Counted from the stretch's first letter, positions 33,369-42,989 are shown. The stretch: 64,000 nt of DNA from Sediminicola sp037203765 (GCF_037203765.1 NZ_JBBCAS010000008.1:124001-188000); one strand, 5' to 3'. Notes: generated by a model not told the origin, from the letters alone. Program-made: numbers and translations.

Positions 33369-35093
33369 ATGAACAAGACAGTCAACATAAATCTCGCCAA
33401 TATTCTTTTTCATATCGATGAAGAAGCGTACTTAAAAATGAGTCGTTACCTAGAAGCTATAAAGCGATCTTTTGCCAATACTTCTGGCAGCGACGAAATT
33501 CTAAGAGATATTGAAGCTAGAATAGCGGAATTGTTCCAGGAGAAAATGGAAAGCGAGAGACAGGTAATCACCCTCAAGGAAGTGGACGAGGTCATCAATG
33601 TAATGGGACAACCAGAGGACTATATGGTAGATGAGGACATCTTTGAAGATGCCCCCTTTGACAATGCCACCAAAACCGGGAGGGTCAAAAAATTATACAG
33701 GGACCCGGATTCCAAATTTATTGGAGGCGTATGTTCCGGACTGGAATATTACTTAGGGATCGATGCGCTGTGGATCAGAATCATCTTCATCCTTTTGGCA
33801 ATTTCAACTGGATTTGGTTTCATAGCCTACATACTGTTATGGATTTTGGTACCAGAGGCCAGAACCACCTCCCAAAAATTGGACATGCGGGGGGAGCCTG
33901 TCAATATCAGCAATATTGAACGCAAGGTAAAGGAAGGTTTTGACGATGTTGCCTCCAAAGTCAAGAACGTAGATTATGAAAAGATGGGGGACAAGGTCAA
34001 GAGTACCAGTAAGTCGTTTGCCGACGCTTTAGGAGATATCATCATGTTGTTCTTTAAGATCATCGGTAAATTTATTGGAATCCTATTGATCCTGATCGGT
34101 GCGGTTTCCTTGATCGGTATTTTCATAGGGATGTTCACTGTGGGCATTTTGGATATGTTCCACATTCCTGGATTATCACTAAATGATATGGTCAACTCCA
34201 CGGATGCTCCTGTTTGGTTTGTATCTATCTTGGGACTATTTGCCTTTGGGATCCCATTTTTTTTCCTGATGTACCTAGGTTTGAAAATTTTGGTCAACAA
34301 TCTGAAATCTATCGGCAATATTGTTAAGTATTCCTTGTTGGGACTATGGTTATTATCGGTAATTGGATTATCCGTATTGGGCATCCAACAAGCATCGGCC
34401 CAGGCTTTCACCGGATATTCTTCCAATACGGACCAGATCTATTTTGATCAAGGTGTGGATACTTTGATGATCACCATGAAAGCTACGGATGCCTACAATA
34501 TATCCAATAATGGGGGCTTCTACGAAATGAACATAGCTTATAATGAAAATGGGGAGCGACTTCTGTATACCGAGGATATACGGTTTGATATTAAAAAATC
34601 AGAGGACTCCTTGGTTCATGTAAAAGTGCGCAAGGACGCAAATGGAAGTTCGTATGAAGATGCCAGTCAAAGGGCCGCTAACATAAACTATAGCTATACG
34701 GTCAATGGAAACAATCTGGCACTTGACAATTTCTTAACGACAGCCGCAGAGAACAAAATAAGGGATCAAGAAGCATACATTACAATTTATGTTCCTGTGA
34801 ATACCACGGTTTCATTAAATGAATCTACTGAAGACCATATTGGTTGGTATACAAAAAACGATAAAGAGGTCTACAGGCGAGATATGTACCAATACCTATG
34901 GAAAATGAACGACAATGGCGTTTTACAATGTATGAACTGTCCGGAGAACATGGGTGATCAAATGAACCGAAACCAAAATGGCCACATTATTATCAATGAG
35001 GACGGGGTAGACATAGACATCAAGGACGAGAATGAAAACGTCCGAGTAAAGATCAATGAAAAAGGGGTACAGGTAAAGGCCAATGACAATTAA
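33369..35093 (+). CDS. PspC-domain membrane protein
   Basis: 574 residues. An N-terminal helical region (1-90) precedes the PspC domain (about 105-165, KKLYRDPDSKFIGGVCSGLEYYLGIDALWIRIIFILLAISTGFG with FIAYILLWILVPEA). More membrane helices follow at about 225-260, 285-310 and 325-345. A long periplasmic beta-rich C-terminal part (350-574) ends INEDGVDIDIKDENENVRVKINEKGV, typical of the flavobacterial PspC family that carries a GIN-like end. It probably senses envelope damage with the PadR regulator 2 bases upstream. Confidence 0.9.
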   Translation: MNKTVNINLANILFHIDEEAYLKMSRYLEAIKRSFANTSGSDEILRDIEARIAELFQEKMESERQVITLKEVDEVINVMGQPEDYMVDEDIFEDAPFDNATKTGRVKKLYRDPDSKFIGGVCSGLEYYLGIDALWIRIIFILLAISTGFGFIAYILLWILVPEARTTSQKLDMRGEPVNISNIERKVKEGFDDVASKVKNVDYEKMGDKVKSTSKSFADALGDIIMLFFKIIGKFIGILLILIGAVSLIGIFIGMFTVGILDMFHIPGLSLNDMVNSTDAPVWFVSILGLFAFGIPFFFLMYLGLKILVNNLKSIGNIVKYSLLGLWLLSVIGLSVLGIQQASAQAFTGYSSNTDQIYFDQGVDTLMITMKATDAYNISNNGGFYEMNIAYNENGERLLYTEDIRFDIKKSEDSLVHVKVRKDANGSSYEDASQRAANINYSYTVNGNNLALDNFLTTAAENKIRDQEAYITIYVPVNTTVSLNESTEDHIGWYTKNDKEVYRRDMYQYLWKMNDNGVLQCMNCPENMGDQMNRNQNGHIIINEDGVDIDIKDENENVRVKINEKGVQVKANDN

Positions 35094-35190
35094 ACAAAAA
35101 CGGTTCATCACCCTTTTGGTACAGGTCGGTAATCTATAATAGTATTAATCAATCAAAAAACAGAACTTTAATCAACTAAAAACAACTATC

Positions 35191-35913
35191 ATGACAACTC
35201 TAGCAAGAATAACAATCGCCCTTATCTTAGCGCTCTTTCTCTCTTCATGTGCCTTTGATATTAATTTTGGTGAAGGTAAAAAAGGCAACGGCATAGTAAC
35301 AGAGGACAATAGAAATGTTACCGACGAATTTACGGTTGTTTCTGCCTCGGAAGGTCTGGATGTATACGTTACCCAATCAGACGAATTCAAGATTTTGGTG
35401 GAGGCCGATGAAAACATTATTGATCTCATAGGCACCGACATCAAAAATGGAACATTAAAAATCCATGCCATTGAGAATATAGGAAGGGCCACAAAGAAAA
35501 TCCATGTATCCCTGCCCATTATTTCCGCCCTATCAAGTTCAAGCGGTGCAAACCTAATGTCCAATAATCAAATTGAAGCGGATAAAATTTCTTTGGAGGC
35601 AAGCAGCGGTGCAGATTTGGAAGTTTCCGTGGTTGCTAGCGAGGTAAATGCCGATGCCAGTAGTGGTGCCGATATTAAACTTTCAGGGCAGGCCAATATG
35701 CTGTATGCCGATGCCAGCAGTGGTTCGGACATCAAAGCTAGGGACCTGATGACCAAAATTTGCAATGCAGATGCCAGCAGCGGTGCGGATATCACCCTGA
35801 ATGTTTCCGAGTCCTTAACTGCAGATGCCAGCAGCGGTGCGGATATTTCCTATACTGGTGAAGCTCGAGTTCAAAAAAACAAATCCTCCTCTGGAAGTGT
35901 TCATAAATACTAA
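35191..35913 (+). CDS. head-GIN domain lipoprotein with beta-ladder repeats
   Basis: 240 residues. Lipobox LFLSSC, then the head-GIN (DUF2807) domain. The C-terminal half is built of about 18-residue repeats with the core DASSGADI (five copies from about residue 130), expected to form a right-handed beta-helix; two of the repeats share 26 identical bases (35767-35792 and 35821-35846). The family is a putative cell-surface adhesin-like or auto-transporter-head protein. It follows the PspC gene by 97 bases and ends in a strong terminator. Confidence 0.9.
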   Translation: MTTLARITIALILALFLSSCAFDINFGEGKKGNGIVTEDNRNVTDEFTVVSASEGLDVYVTQSDEFKILVEADENIIDLIGTDIKNGTLKIHAIENIGRATKKIHVSLPIISALSSSSGANLMSNNQIEADKISLEASSGADLEVSVVASEVNADASSGADIKLSGQANMLYADASSGSDIKARDLMTKICNADASSGADITLNVSESLTADASSGADISYTGEARVQKNKSSSGSVHKY

Positions 35914-35939
35914 AAAATCACCCTTCGCATAAAACCAAT

Positions 35940-35975
35940 AAACCCACTGAAAATTCAGTGGGTTTTGATTTTTTT
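35940..35975 (+). terminator. terminator of the head-GIN gene
   Basis: An 11-bp stem (AAACCCACTGA with TCAGTGGGTTT) has a 4-base loop, followed by GATTTTTTTG on the + strand. A TTTG at its end (35973-35976) may double as the -33 box of the next gene with TATCTTAG at 35992-35999. Confidence 0.75.
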
Positions 35976-36015
35976 GTCCCTTTCTAATCTATATCTTAGT
36001 GGAAATCATACGCAC

Positions 36016-37029
36016 ATGAAATTGAGTTTGGAGAAATATGTTTTGCCCCTAAAGCATACCTTTAGTATTTCAAGGGAATCCCATAATTTTCAGGATACCC
36101 TGATCGCCTCGTTATCACTCGATGGCAAAACAGGGTACGGAGAGGCCACTTCCAATCCGTATTATAAAATCACCTTGGATAGCATGATCGCTGAAATCGA
36201 GACCATCAGGAAGGACGTAGAATCGTTCGACTTTACCACTCCTGACAAATTCCATGCTTTTCTGGTCTTAAAACACATCAGCAATTTTGCTATTTGTGCA
36301 TTGGACCTGGCAGCACATGACCTATATGGGAAACTTTTGGACAAACCACTTTATAATATTTGGGGGACAGACAACTCCTCCTACCCAATTACCAATTACA
36401 CCATCGGATTGGATACCTTGGAAAAAATGGTTTCCAAAATCAAAGAATTCCCTTGGCCCATCTACAAGATAAAATTGGGAACGGACAATGATGTTGCAAT
36501 CATTAGGGAATTGCGGAAGCATACCGATGCCGTTTTTAGGGTAGACGCCAATTGTGCATGGACAGCGGAAGAAACCATTCATAATGCCCCACTTTTGAAG
36601 GACCTTGGGGTAGAATTTATTGAACAACCGTTAAAAGCCGATGATTGGAAGGGTATGGAACTGGTATCCCACCATAGTGTTCTGCCCACCATTGCCGATG
36701 AAAGCTGCATTGTAGAACAGGATGTAGAAAAATGTGGTCTGCATTATAATGGCATCAATATAAAGCTCACCAAATGTGGTGGACTAACCCCTGCCTTGCG
36801 AATGATCCAAAGGGGCAAGGAATTGGGACTAAAGGTAATGGTTGGATGTATGACAGAATCAACAGTGGGCATCTCGGCCATAGCCCAGTTGGCGCCACAA
36901 TTGGATTATGTAGATATGGATGGTGCCCTGTTGTTAAGAGAGGACATTGCCAAGGGAATAGAAATTTTGGAAGGCGGTAAACTTGTCTACCCAACCTTGG
37001 GTGGTAGTGGCATAATCCTAACGGCATGA
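36016..37029 (+). CDS. dipeptide epimerase (enolase superfamily)
   Basis: 337 residues from the Met at 36016; the longer frame starting at 35965 adds an unlikely 17-residue leader. Catalytic residues: Lys in IYKIKLG, Asp in FRVDANCAW, Glu in VEFIEQPL, Asp in IADES and Lys in GINIKLTKCGG. This is the L-Ala-D/L-Glu epimerase type, which in E. coli recycles murein dipeptides; other members act on other dipeptides. The stop TGA overlaps the ATG of the PLP-enzyme gene, so the two are translationally coupled and probably act in one pathway. Confidence 0.92.
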   Translation: MKLSLEKYVLPLKHTFSISRESHNFQDTLIASLSLDGKTGYGEATSNPYYKITLDSMIAEIETIRKDVESFDFTTPDKFHAFLVLKHISNFAICALDLAAHDLYGKLLDKPLYNIWGTDNSSYPITNYTIGLDTLEKMVSKIKEFPWPIYKIKLGTDNDVAIIRELRKHTDAVFRVDANCAWTAEETIHNAPLLKDLGVEFIEQPLKADDWKGMELVSHHSVLPTIADESCIVEQDVEKCGLHYNGINIKLTKCGGLTPALRMIQRGKELGLKVMVGCMTESTVGISAIAQLAPQLDYVDMDGALLLREDIAKGIEILEGGKLVYPTLGGSGIILTA

Positions 37030-38078
37030 CCCATTATATAGATAGGTTTCCGGGCAGAAAAATTAGGGTGGGCAAAAAAAATTACCTGTATTTTGGTGGA
37101 ACCTCTTATTTGGGGCTACAAACCGACGCAAGGTTCCAAAAACTGCTCATAAACAATATTATAAAATATGGTACCAATTATGGGGCATCCAGAATTTCCA
37201 ATGTCCGATGGTCCATTTATGAAAAATCCGAAAATTATTTGGCACATCTCGTTGGAAGTGAGTCCTGTATATCCCTATCCTCAGGTTATCTCGCAGGACA
37301 GTTTGTCCGCCAATATTTCAACAACACCTCCCATAAGACGTTTTACACTGCCAATTCCCATGCCGCACTTCAACTGCCAAACGATAAGGTAGAATCTTCC
37401 CATGAAACCTTAAAAATGGCCATAGAGGAACATTTGCATAAAACCAATGCCATTACCCCGGTAGTTTTCTTGGATTCCATAGATTTTTCAGGAAGGCACT
37501 ACCCCCATTTTAATGATCTCAAAACACTCCCGCTAGATAAGATCATAGTGGTGGTTGATGACTCGCATGGCATAGGAATCGTTGGCAAAAACGGTCGCGG
37601 GGTTTATAAAAGCCTCCTGGAACTTGGAGCAAAAGAATTGGTGGTGTGCAGTTCCTTGGGCAAAGGATTTGGCTTACAAGTGGGAGCAGTTTTTGGTACT
37701 ACGGAGATGATATCTTCCATGAGAGAAACTGATTTTTATGGAGGGGCAAGTCCGGCCACCCCGGCCCATATGGCAACCTTGCTGGAATCCGGTGTTCTAA
37801 TGGAAGAAAAGAGAATGAAGCTGCAAAAGAGGATAAAACAGTTTAAGAAGCGACTCCCCTCCCATCATGGCTTTAGTATGATGGATGGACATCCGGCCTT
37901 CAGTTTTTCAGATAAAGTACTGACGGACTATTTGGAAAAGCAAAATATCATTGTTACCAATTTTTCTTATCCCAGCGAAGATTCATCGACTATGAGCAGA
38001 ATTGTGATCAGTTCCGCCCACAAAAAAAACGATATCAAAAAATTGACAGGCTTAATCAAAAGGTATTATTCCCAATAA
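37026..38078 (+). CDS. AONS/KBL-like PLP-dependent acyltransferase
   Basis: 350 residues, fold-type I PLP enzyme. GTSYLGLQTDARF, the SGYLAGQ block, VVVDDSHGIGIVGKNGRG (Asp and His that hold PLP) and SSLGKGFGLQVG (Lys that binds PLP) are the 8-amino-7-oxononanoate synthase/2-amino-3-ketobutyrate-CoA-ligase pattern. These join an amino acid to an acyl-CoA with loss of CO2. There is no biotin or threonine-degradation gene nearby, so bioF or kbl is not assigned. ATG overlap with the dipeptide-epimerase gene suggests it uses the product of that enzyme, or the amino acid released from it. Confidence 0.85.
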   Translation: MTHYIDRFPGRKIRVGKKNYLYFGGTSYLGLQTDARFQKLLINNIIKYGTNYGASRISNVRWSIYEKSENYLAHLVGSESCISLSSGYLAGQFVRQYFNNTSHKTFYTANSHAALQLPNDKVESSHETLKMAIEEHLHKTNAITPVVFLDSIDFSGRHYPHFNDLKTLPLDKIIVVVDDSHGIGIVGKNGRGVYKSLLELGAKELVVCSSLGKGFGLQVGAVFGTTEMISSMRETDFYGGASPATPAHMATLLESGVLMEEKRMKLQKRIKQFKKRLPSHHGFSMMDGHPAFSFSDKVLTDYLEKQNIIVTNFSYPSEDSSTMSRIVISSAHKKNDIKKLTGLIKRYYSQ

Positions 38079-38198
38079 ATATGATTCAAATCATTGTTTT
38101 CGATTCTTTAAATTAAAACTTTGAATTATTATGTATTTTCTAAAATATATTGTAACTTTTTACTAAATAATTACTAACTATCACAAAACTTTACTGCA

Positions 38199-38645
38199 AT
38201 GAAAAAAATTTTAGGATTTATATTTCTCATGCTGATTATGGTTTCTGCCACAAAATATACTACTGAGAAGGAAAACAGTATGCATACTATACAAGGTACC
38301 TGGGAACTTCAACACTTTTATCAGTATGATGGGCAAAACATCATAGATACCACTCCGCCCTCAGAAGGATTCAGACAGGTAAAAATGTACTATAACGGAA
38401 AAATAATGTGGTCCAGAACATCCTCAGCAGAAATTCAAGGAAGGTTTGGTTATGGTACGTATAAGATTACCCCGGACAGATTGATAGAAAATATTGAATA
38501 CGGAGACGGCCAGATGATGAAGGCTCTAGATACCATACGACAGTTTACATTTGAATTAGTTTTAACGGATGATACCTATAGTCAGATTACCATTGATGAA
38601 GATGGAAATAGAATTACCTCCGAAAACTACAAGCGCATCGATTAA
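38199..38645 (+). CDS. lipocalin-like exported protein
   Basis: 148 residues. An N-terminal hydrophobic segment (ILGFIFLMLIMVSA) acts as a signal peptide. The mature part has the single-barrel motif IQGTWELQHFYQYDGQNIIDT, then strand-rich YKITPDRLIENIEYGDG and FELVLTDDTYSQITIDEDGN typical of short lipocalin-like proteins in this phylum. Ligand unknown. It faces trxB convergently, with one terminator serving both genes. Confidence 0.7.
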   Translation: MKKILGFIFLMLIMVSATKYTTEKENSMHTIQGTWELQHFYQYDGQNIIDTTPPSEGFRQVKMYYNGKIMWSRTSSAEIQGRFGYGTYKITPDRLIENIEYGDGQMMKALDTIRQFTFELVLTDDTYSQITIDEDGNRITSENYKRID

Positions 38646-38663
38646 CCGCTAACATAATACAAT

Positions 38664-38694
38664 AAAAAAACAGCTGTAGTACAGCTGTTTTTTT
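38664..38694. terminator. bidirectional terminator between the lipocalin-like gene and trxB
   Basis: A 14-bp stem (AAAAAAACAGCTGT with ACAGCTGTTTTTTT) has a 3-base loop, giving T-runs on both strands between two convergent genes. Confidence 0.85.
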
Positions 38695-38720
38695 ATGCTT
38701 TATAATCAAGTTAAAGTAAC

Positions 38721-39686
38721 CTAAACCGCTTCCTCTGCAGTTTCTATGGTTGCCAAATAACGTTCAGCGTCCAGTGCGGCCATACACCCTGTACCTGCTG
38801 CCGTAATTGCCTGCCTGTACTCCTTGTCCTGGACATCACCACTGGCAAACACCCCTGGCTTGCTAGTTTTGGTAGTTTTGCCCTTGGTGATCACGTATCC
38901 GGTGCTATCCATTTCCAACTGACCTTTAAAGATATCAGTATTTGGTTTATGTCCGATGGCAATGAACAAACCAGTGATGGCAATCTCTTCCTTTTCACCT
39001 GTTTGGTTATTTACCATGCGAAGTCCTTCTACCACTTGCTCTCCCAATACTTCATCTACTTCGGTATTGTATCGGATTTCAATATTTGGCAAACTGTTCA
39101 CCCTATGTTGCATGGCTTTGGAAGCCCTCATTTCATCCCTTCGGACCAACATGGTCACTTTTTTACAGATATTGGCCAAATAAGAAGCTTCTTCTGCAGC
39201 CGTATCTCCGGCACCTACAATGGCCACTTCTTGCCCCTTGTAAAAAAATCCATCACAAACGGCACAGGCCGAAACACCTCCACCCCTTAAACGCTGCTCA
39301 CTGGGTATGTTCAAATATTTAGCCGTAGCCCCCGTGGAAATGATCACAGTTTCCGCCTCGATGATCTTATGATCATCTACGGTTACCCTGTGTATGCCTC
39401 CAACTTCATCACTGAAATCAACTGCCGTTACCATTCCTATACGCACCTCTGTTCCAAAACGCTCCGCCTGTTGCTGCAACTGCACCATCATGGTTGGACC
39501 GTCTATTCCTTCCGGATACCCAGGAAAGTTGTCAACCTCTGTGGTCGTGGTCAATTGTCCTCCAGGTTCCATACCCGTATACATCACAGGTTTCAAATCT
39601 GCTCTAGCTGCATAGATGGCAGCAGTATATCCTGCTGGTCCTGAACCTATGATCAATGTTTTCAATCTTTCTATTTTTTCTGACAT
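38721..39686 (-). CDS. trxB: thioredoxin-disulfide reductase TrxB
   Basis: 321 residues from the Met at 39686 (MSEKIERLKTL); five extra residues precede it in the longer frame. FAD site GSGPAGYTAAIYAARA, redox pair CAVCDG, NADPH site GAGDTAAEEASYLA and the C-terminal GVFASGDVQDKEYRQAITAAGTGCMAALDAERYL are all canonical. It reduces thioredoxin with NADPH in the cytoplasm. The minus-strand box TATTTTTG (39723-39716), a full TAnnTTTG match, gives a leader of about 23 bases to this start. A TTTG at 39752-39749 lies 25 bases further up, longer than usual. Confidence 0.96.
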   Translation of the reverse strand: MSEKIERLKTLIIGSGPAGYTAAIYAARADLKPVMYTGMEPGGQLTTTTEVDNFPGYPEGIDGPTMMVQLQQQAERFGTEVRIGMVTAVDFSDEVGGIHRVTVDDHKIIEAETVIISTGATAKYLNIPSEQRLRGGGVSACAVCDGFFYKGQEVAIVGAGDTAAEEASYLANICKKVTMLVRRDEMRASKAMQHRVNSLPNIEIRYNTEVDEVLGEQVVEGLRMVNNQTGEKEEIAITGLFIAIGHKPNTDIFKGQLEMDSTGYVITKGKTTKTSKPGVFASGDVQDKEYRQAITAAGTGCMAALDAERYLATIETAEEAV

Positions 39687-40081
39687 AATCCAATTCTTCA
39701 CTATATTTTACAATGCAAAAATAAGTCTTTACTTAAAAAACTTGTCTTCAAAGTTATCAAAAGTTATTATACCCCAAAAGATAAAAGGTATAAGCCTTTC
39801 TCCGTACCAGTTGTTGGTCAGCCAAGACCACTCATGATGGTAGTGTAATACACAGATACCAAAAGTACGGCCTTTATCACTTTAAATTTTAACTCAAGCA
39901 CAATATCCAGCTAATCCGAGAATGGAAACTTCACCAGGTTATTATAAAGACAAATACCTCTTTACCCTCTAGGAAAACTGTCCCATACCCTTAATTCATT
40001 GAAAATTCTTAGATTTATAAAGCCCAATTTCTAAAATTGGCATTAGATTTGACTATCAATCGTATGTATATACCCTATTAC
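39687..40081. other. divergent intergenic region with an open frame lacking a start
   Basis: Contains the trxB promoter box (39716-39723) and an inverted repeat CCAATTT-CTA-AAATTGG (40024-40040) before the exported dikinase-like gene. The minus-strand frame 39729-39881 is open for 50 codons and reads protein-like (contains HHEWSWLTNNWYGERL), but has no ATG; it may be a gene remnant. Confidence 0.5.
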
Positions 40082-42988
40082 ATGAAAAAATTACTTCCAA
40101 GTATTATCCTCCTGGTATTTATTTGTTCAACCGCAGTTGCCCAAAAAGTCTCGGACAAGCAGATTGCCGAACAGGTTGCCCTTTATAAAAATGATATAAG
40201 GGGTCCCTATAAGGATATCCGTTGGTTCTGTACCGATGGGAGCATAAGGCAACCCAAAGACCCCTGCCCAAAAGAAATAGGTCCAGGGGTTCAGCATGCC
40301 CGCTATAAAGATGCAGTGGTAAACCTTGGAAAAAGCAACCACATTTTCTTGGGACAAATTTTGGCCTACACAGATAAACAAGATTTTTGGGACGCCGAGC
40401 ACAACCACTCCCGTCTAAAACAATATCAACTGGAAAAATACCTGAGAAGTGTAGATGACGGTTGGATCCTTAGAAGGGGACAATTCTATAGGGGTTCCGT
40501 TCAGGCAGAAGATGAGGAAGCGTGGGGAATTGATTTTTACCAATGGTTATTGGCCAAGGATGATGTCGTTGCTCAGAATTTTTACTTGATCCGCCAATCC
40601 TTAAAGGCCATACCACATAAAGGAGATGACAACCTGGCCCAGCTAATGAGGAGTCAGTCTAAAGTTCTTTCAGATCTGTATGAGCCTTTTATGGATTTAA
40701 GGGTCAAGATACACAGTCAGCCAGAATTTGGGGATATAGATAAGGTGAAAGCCTTCCAAAACAAGAATGCAACCAAATTAACTCCAGAATTAAATTCAAA
40801 ATTCAATGAATTGGTCACTACCATGACCAATTTTTACAAACCCATAGATATCAAATCACTTTCTGATAAGGCCACCCTTTTAAAAAACACGCCACTGGGT
40901 ACAGTCATAAGTGATTATGTGTCCAACAATTACGAATCTTCGGATATTTCCCTTTTGGTGCCCGCAACAGCGCAGGTAATTCTTGAAATCAGAAAAGGAC
41001 TTTTGAATGAAAAGAGGCCTTTGGCCCGACTCCAATTACTCGATATATCCTTAAAACTGGAGGAATTGATATTCAAATCATCCCCAAATTGGCAACCCGA
41101 AGAATTGGAAGGCCTATTGGAAAAAATATGCTATCTGGGCATGGCTACGGCCGGCTCTGGATATATAGAACTGCATGAATGGGAGCAGATCAATGGTGGC
41201 ATACAGGCATATCACAACCCAAATATGACTTTGGCAGAACTGAATTCCCTTCTCGAAACCGCCAGAAGGGAAGTGGAATGGAGCGCTTCTATGGTCAAGG
41301 CCAACTATGAGGATATCGTTAATGAGTACACGGCCTTTGAGCCAAAGGCATACGGATTTATCGATGACAAAATACGTGGATCCATTGCCCTTAATCTCGG
41401 GGAAAGTGTGGGGCAACTGGGCGACTTTATTGCGAAGGAATCTTCCCTTTCCAACAAGGTACTGGATATACCCAACCAAAGTGCCCTACGGGGATTGAAT
41501 CCCGGATATGCCTATGGCGAACTTGTCGTCATTGATGGTACTTCAGATGATATTGAAGTATCCGCCGATAAGATCTACATCTTCCAACGTCCCCCATCGG
41601 ACCTTAAGCCTGTAGCGGGGATAGCTACAGTTTCTGAAGGAAACATGGTTTCACACGTTCAGCTACTAGCGCGAAATCTGGGAATTCCCAACGCGGCCCT
41701 TTCAGATCAAAATCTACAAAGCCTCAAGAGGTTCCATGGGGAAAAGGTTTTTTATGCCGTTTCCAATAAAGGCAATGTCATTTTAAAATTAGAAAGGGAA
41801 ATGACCGAGGAAGAACGCTCCCTATTTAGCAAAAAAGAGCGGAGCACCGAAAAAATTGCTGTTCCTATTGAGCAGATCCGATTGGACGAGACCAATATTT
41901 TGAATTTAAGAAGCGTAGATGCTTCGGACTCTGGCAAACTTTGCGGCCCCAAAGCCGCCAACTTGGGCCAGCTCAAGAAAATGTTCCCCGAAAAAGTAGT
42001 GGAAGGTCTTGTCATTCCTTTTGGAATTTTCAGGGTTCATATGGACCAAAAAATGGAAGGCCAGGCTATCTCCTACTGGAAATTTCTTAACGATATGTTC
42101 AAGGAGGCAGAAAAAATGAGGTCACAGGACATTGCCGAGGCAGAAATTGAAAACTACCAATTGCGACAACTGGAAATATTAAGGGCCGCCATCAAGAAAA
42201 TGCCATTGCAACCGCAATTTGTAGATCAGTTGGAACGGGAGTTCCAAGCAATCTTAGGCAAAAAGTTAGGGGAAATCCCTGTATTCCTGAGAAGTGATAC
42301 CAACATGGAAGATCTTAAAGATTTTTCAGGGGCAGGCCTTAATCTAACCATCTTTAATGCTGTTGCCCGAGAAAAAATAATACAGGGCATCAAAGACGTT
42401 TGGGCTTCACCCTATACCGAGCGTAGCTTTAAATGGAGACAAAAATATTTATTGAATCCGGAAAATGTATTTCCTTCAATTTTGGTGATTCCTAGTGTAG
42501 ATGTGGATTACTCTGGGGTAATGATCACCAAAGGTATCAGCTCTGGAAACAACAAGGACCTGACCATTGCTTTTAGTCGTGGTGCAGGAGGTGCCGTGGA
42601 TGGGCAATCTGCAGAATCTTATTTGATCAAAGATGGTGGTGGTGAGGAATTACTGGCACCGGCAAGGGAGCCATTCCACAATACCCTTCCGGTCACTGGG
42701 GGAACAGGTAGAAAACAGGTGACATTTGAAAATGCCATTCTGAATGCTCAAAACATCAAAGAGATCAGGGAATTGGCAAAAACCATAAGGGAAACAATGC
42801 CCAAAACAGCCGAGTCCGAATATAAGGGAGCTTACGATGTAGAAATGGGCTTTGAGGATAACAAACTATGGCTTTTCCAGATCAGACCTTTTGTAGAGAA
42901 CAAGAAAGCTTTGAGTTCTGGATATCTGGAGTCCATTACCCCAAAAATAGACACCACTAAAAAAATTGCACTTTCAAAAAAAATATAA
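40082..42988 (+). CDS. exported PEP-mobile/PPDK ATP-binding domain protein, dikinase-like
   Basis: 968 residues from the Met at 40082, where a signal peptide (MKKLLPSIILLVFICSTAVAQ) begins; the longer frame adds 15 residues. Residues 25-480 are helical and unrecognised. A PEP-utilisers mobile (swivelling) domain (about 490-590) carries the phospho-His candidate His525 in VSEGNMVSHVQLLARN. A PPDK N-terminal ATP-binding domain follows (about 615-940, LCGPKAANLGQLKKMF, VFLRSDTNMEDLKDFSGAGL). His domain before ATP domain, without the PEP/pyruvate barrel, is the order of glucan, water dikinases, not PpsA. Export of such an enzyme is odd because ATP is scarce outside the cytoplasm. It is coupled to the hydrolase gene starting 1 base later. 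Confidence 0.85.
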   Translation: MKKLLPSIILLVFICSTAVAQKVSDKQIAEQVALYKNDIRGPYKDIRWFCTDGSIRQPKDPCPKEIGPGVQHARYKDAVVNLGKSNHIFLGQILAYTDKQDFWDAEHNHSRLKQYQLEKYLRSVDDGWILRRGQFYRGSVQAEDEEAWGIDFYQWLLAKDDVVAQNFYLIRQSLKAIPHKGDDNLAQLMRSQSKVLSDLYEPFMDLRVKIHSQPEFGDIDKVKAFQNKNATKLTPELNSKFNELVTTMTNFYKPIDIKSLSDKATLLKNTPLGTVISDYVSNNYESSDISLLVPATAQVILEIRKGLLNEKRPLARLQLLDISLKLEELIFKSSPNWQPEELEGLLEKICYLGMATAGSGYIELHEWEQINGGIQAYHNPNMTLAELNSLLETARREVEWSASMVKANYEDIVNEYTAFEPKAYGFIDDKIRGSIALNLGESVGQLGDFIAKESSLSNKVLDIPNQSALRGLNPGYAYGELVVIDGTSDDIEVSADKIYIFQRPPSDLKPVAGIATVSEGNMVSHVQLLARNLGIPNAALSDQNLQSLKRFHGEKVFYAVSNKGNVILKLEREMTEEERSLFSKKERSTEKIAVPIEQIRLDETNILNLRSVDASDSGKLCGPKAANLGQLKKMFPEKVVEGLVIPFGIFRVHMDQKMEGQAISYWKFLNDMFKEAEKMRSQDIAEAEIENYQLRQLEILRAAIKKMPLQPQFVDQLEREFQAILGKKLGEIPVFLRSDTNMEDLKDFSGAGLNLTIFNAVAREKIIQGIKDVWASPYTERSFKWRQKYLLNPENVFPSILVIPSVDVDYSGVMITKGISSGNNKDLTIAFSRGAGGAVDGQSAESYLIKDGGGEELLAPAREPFHNTLPVTGGTGRKQVTFENAILNAQNIKEIRELAKTIRETMPKTAESEYKGAYDVEMGFEDNKLWLFQIRPFVENKKALSSGYLESITPKIDTTKKIALSKKI

Positions 42989-42989
42989 A

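Noticed and set aside
37026..38078. Naming the PLP enzyme bioF or kbl
   Set aside because: Fold motifs fit, but no biotin or threonine-degradation neighbours and it is coupled to a dipeptide epimerase.
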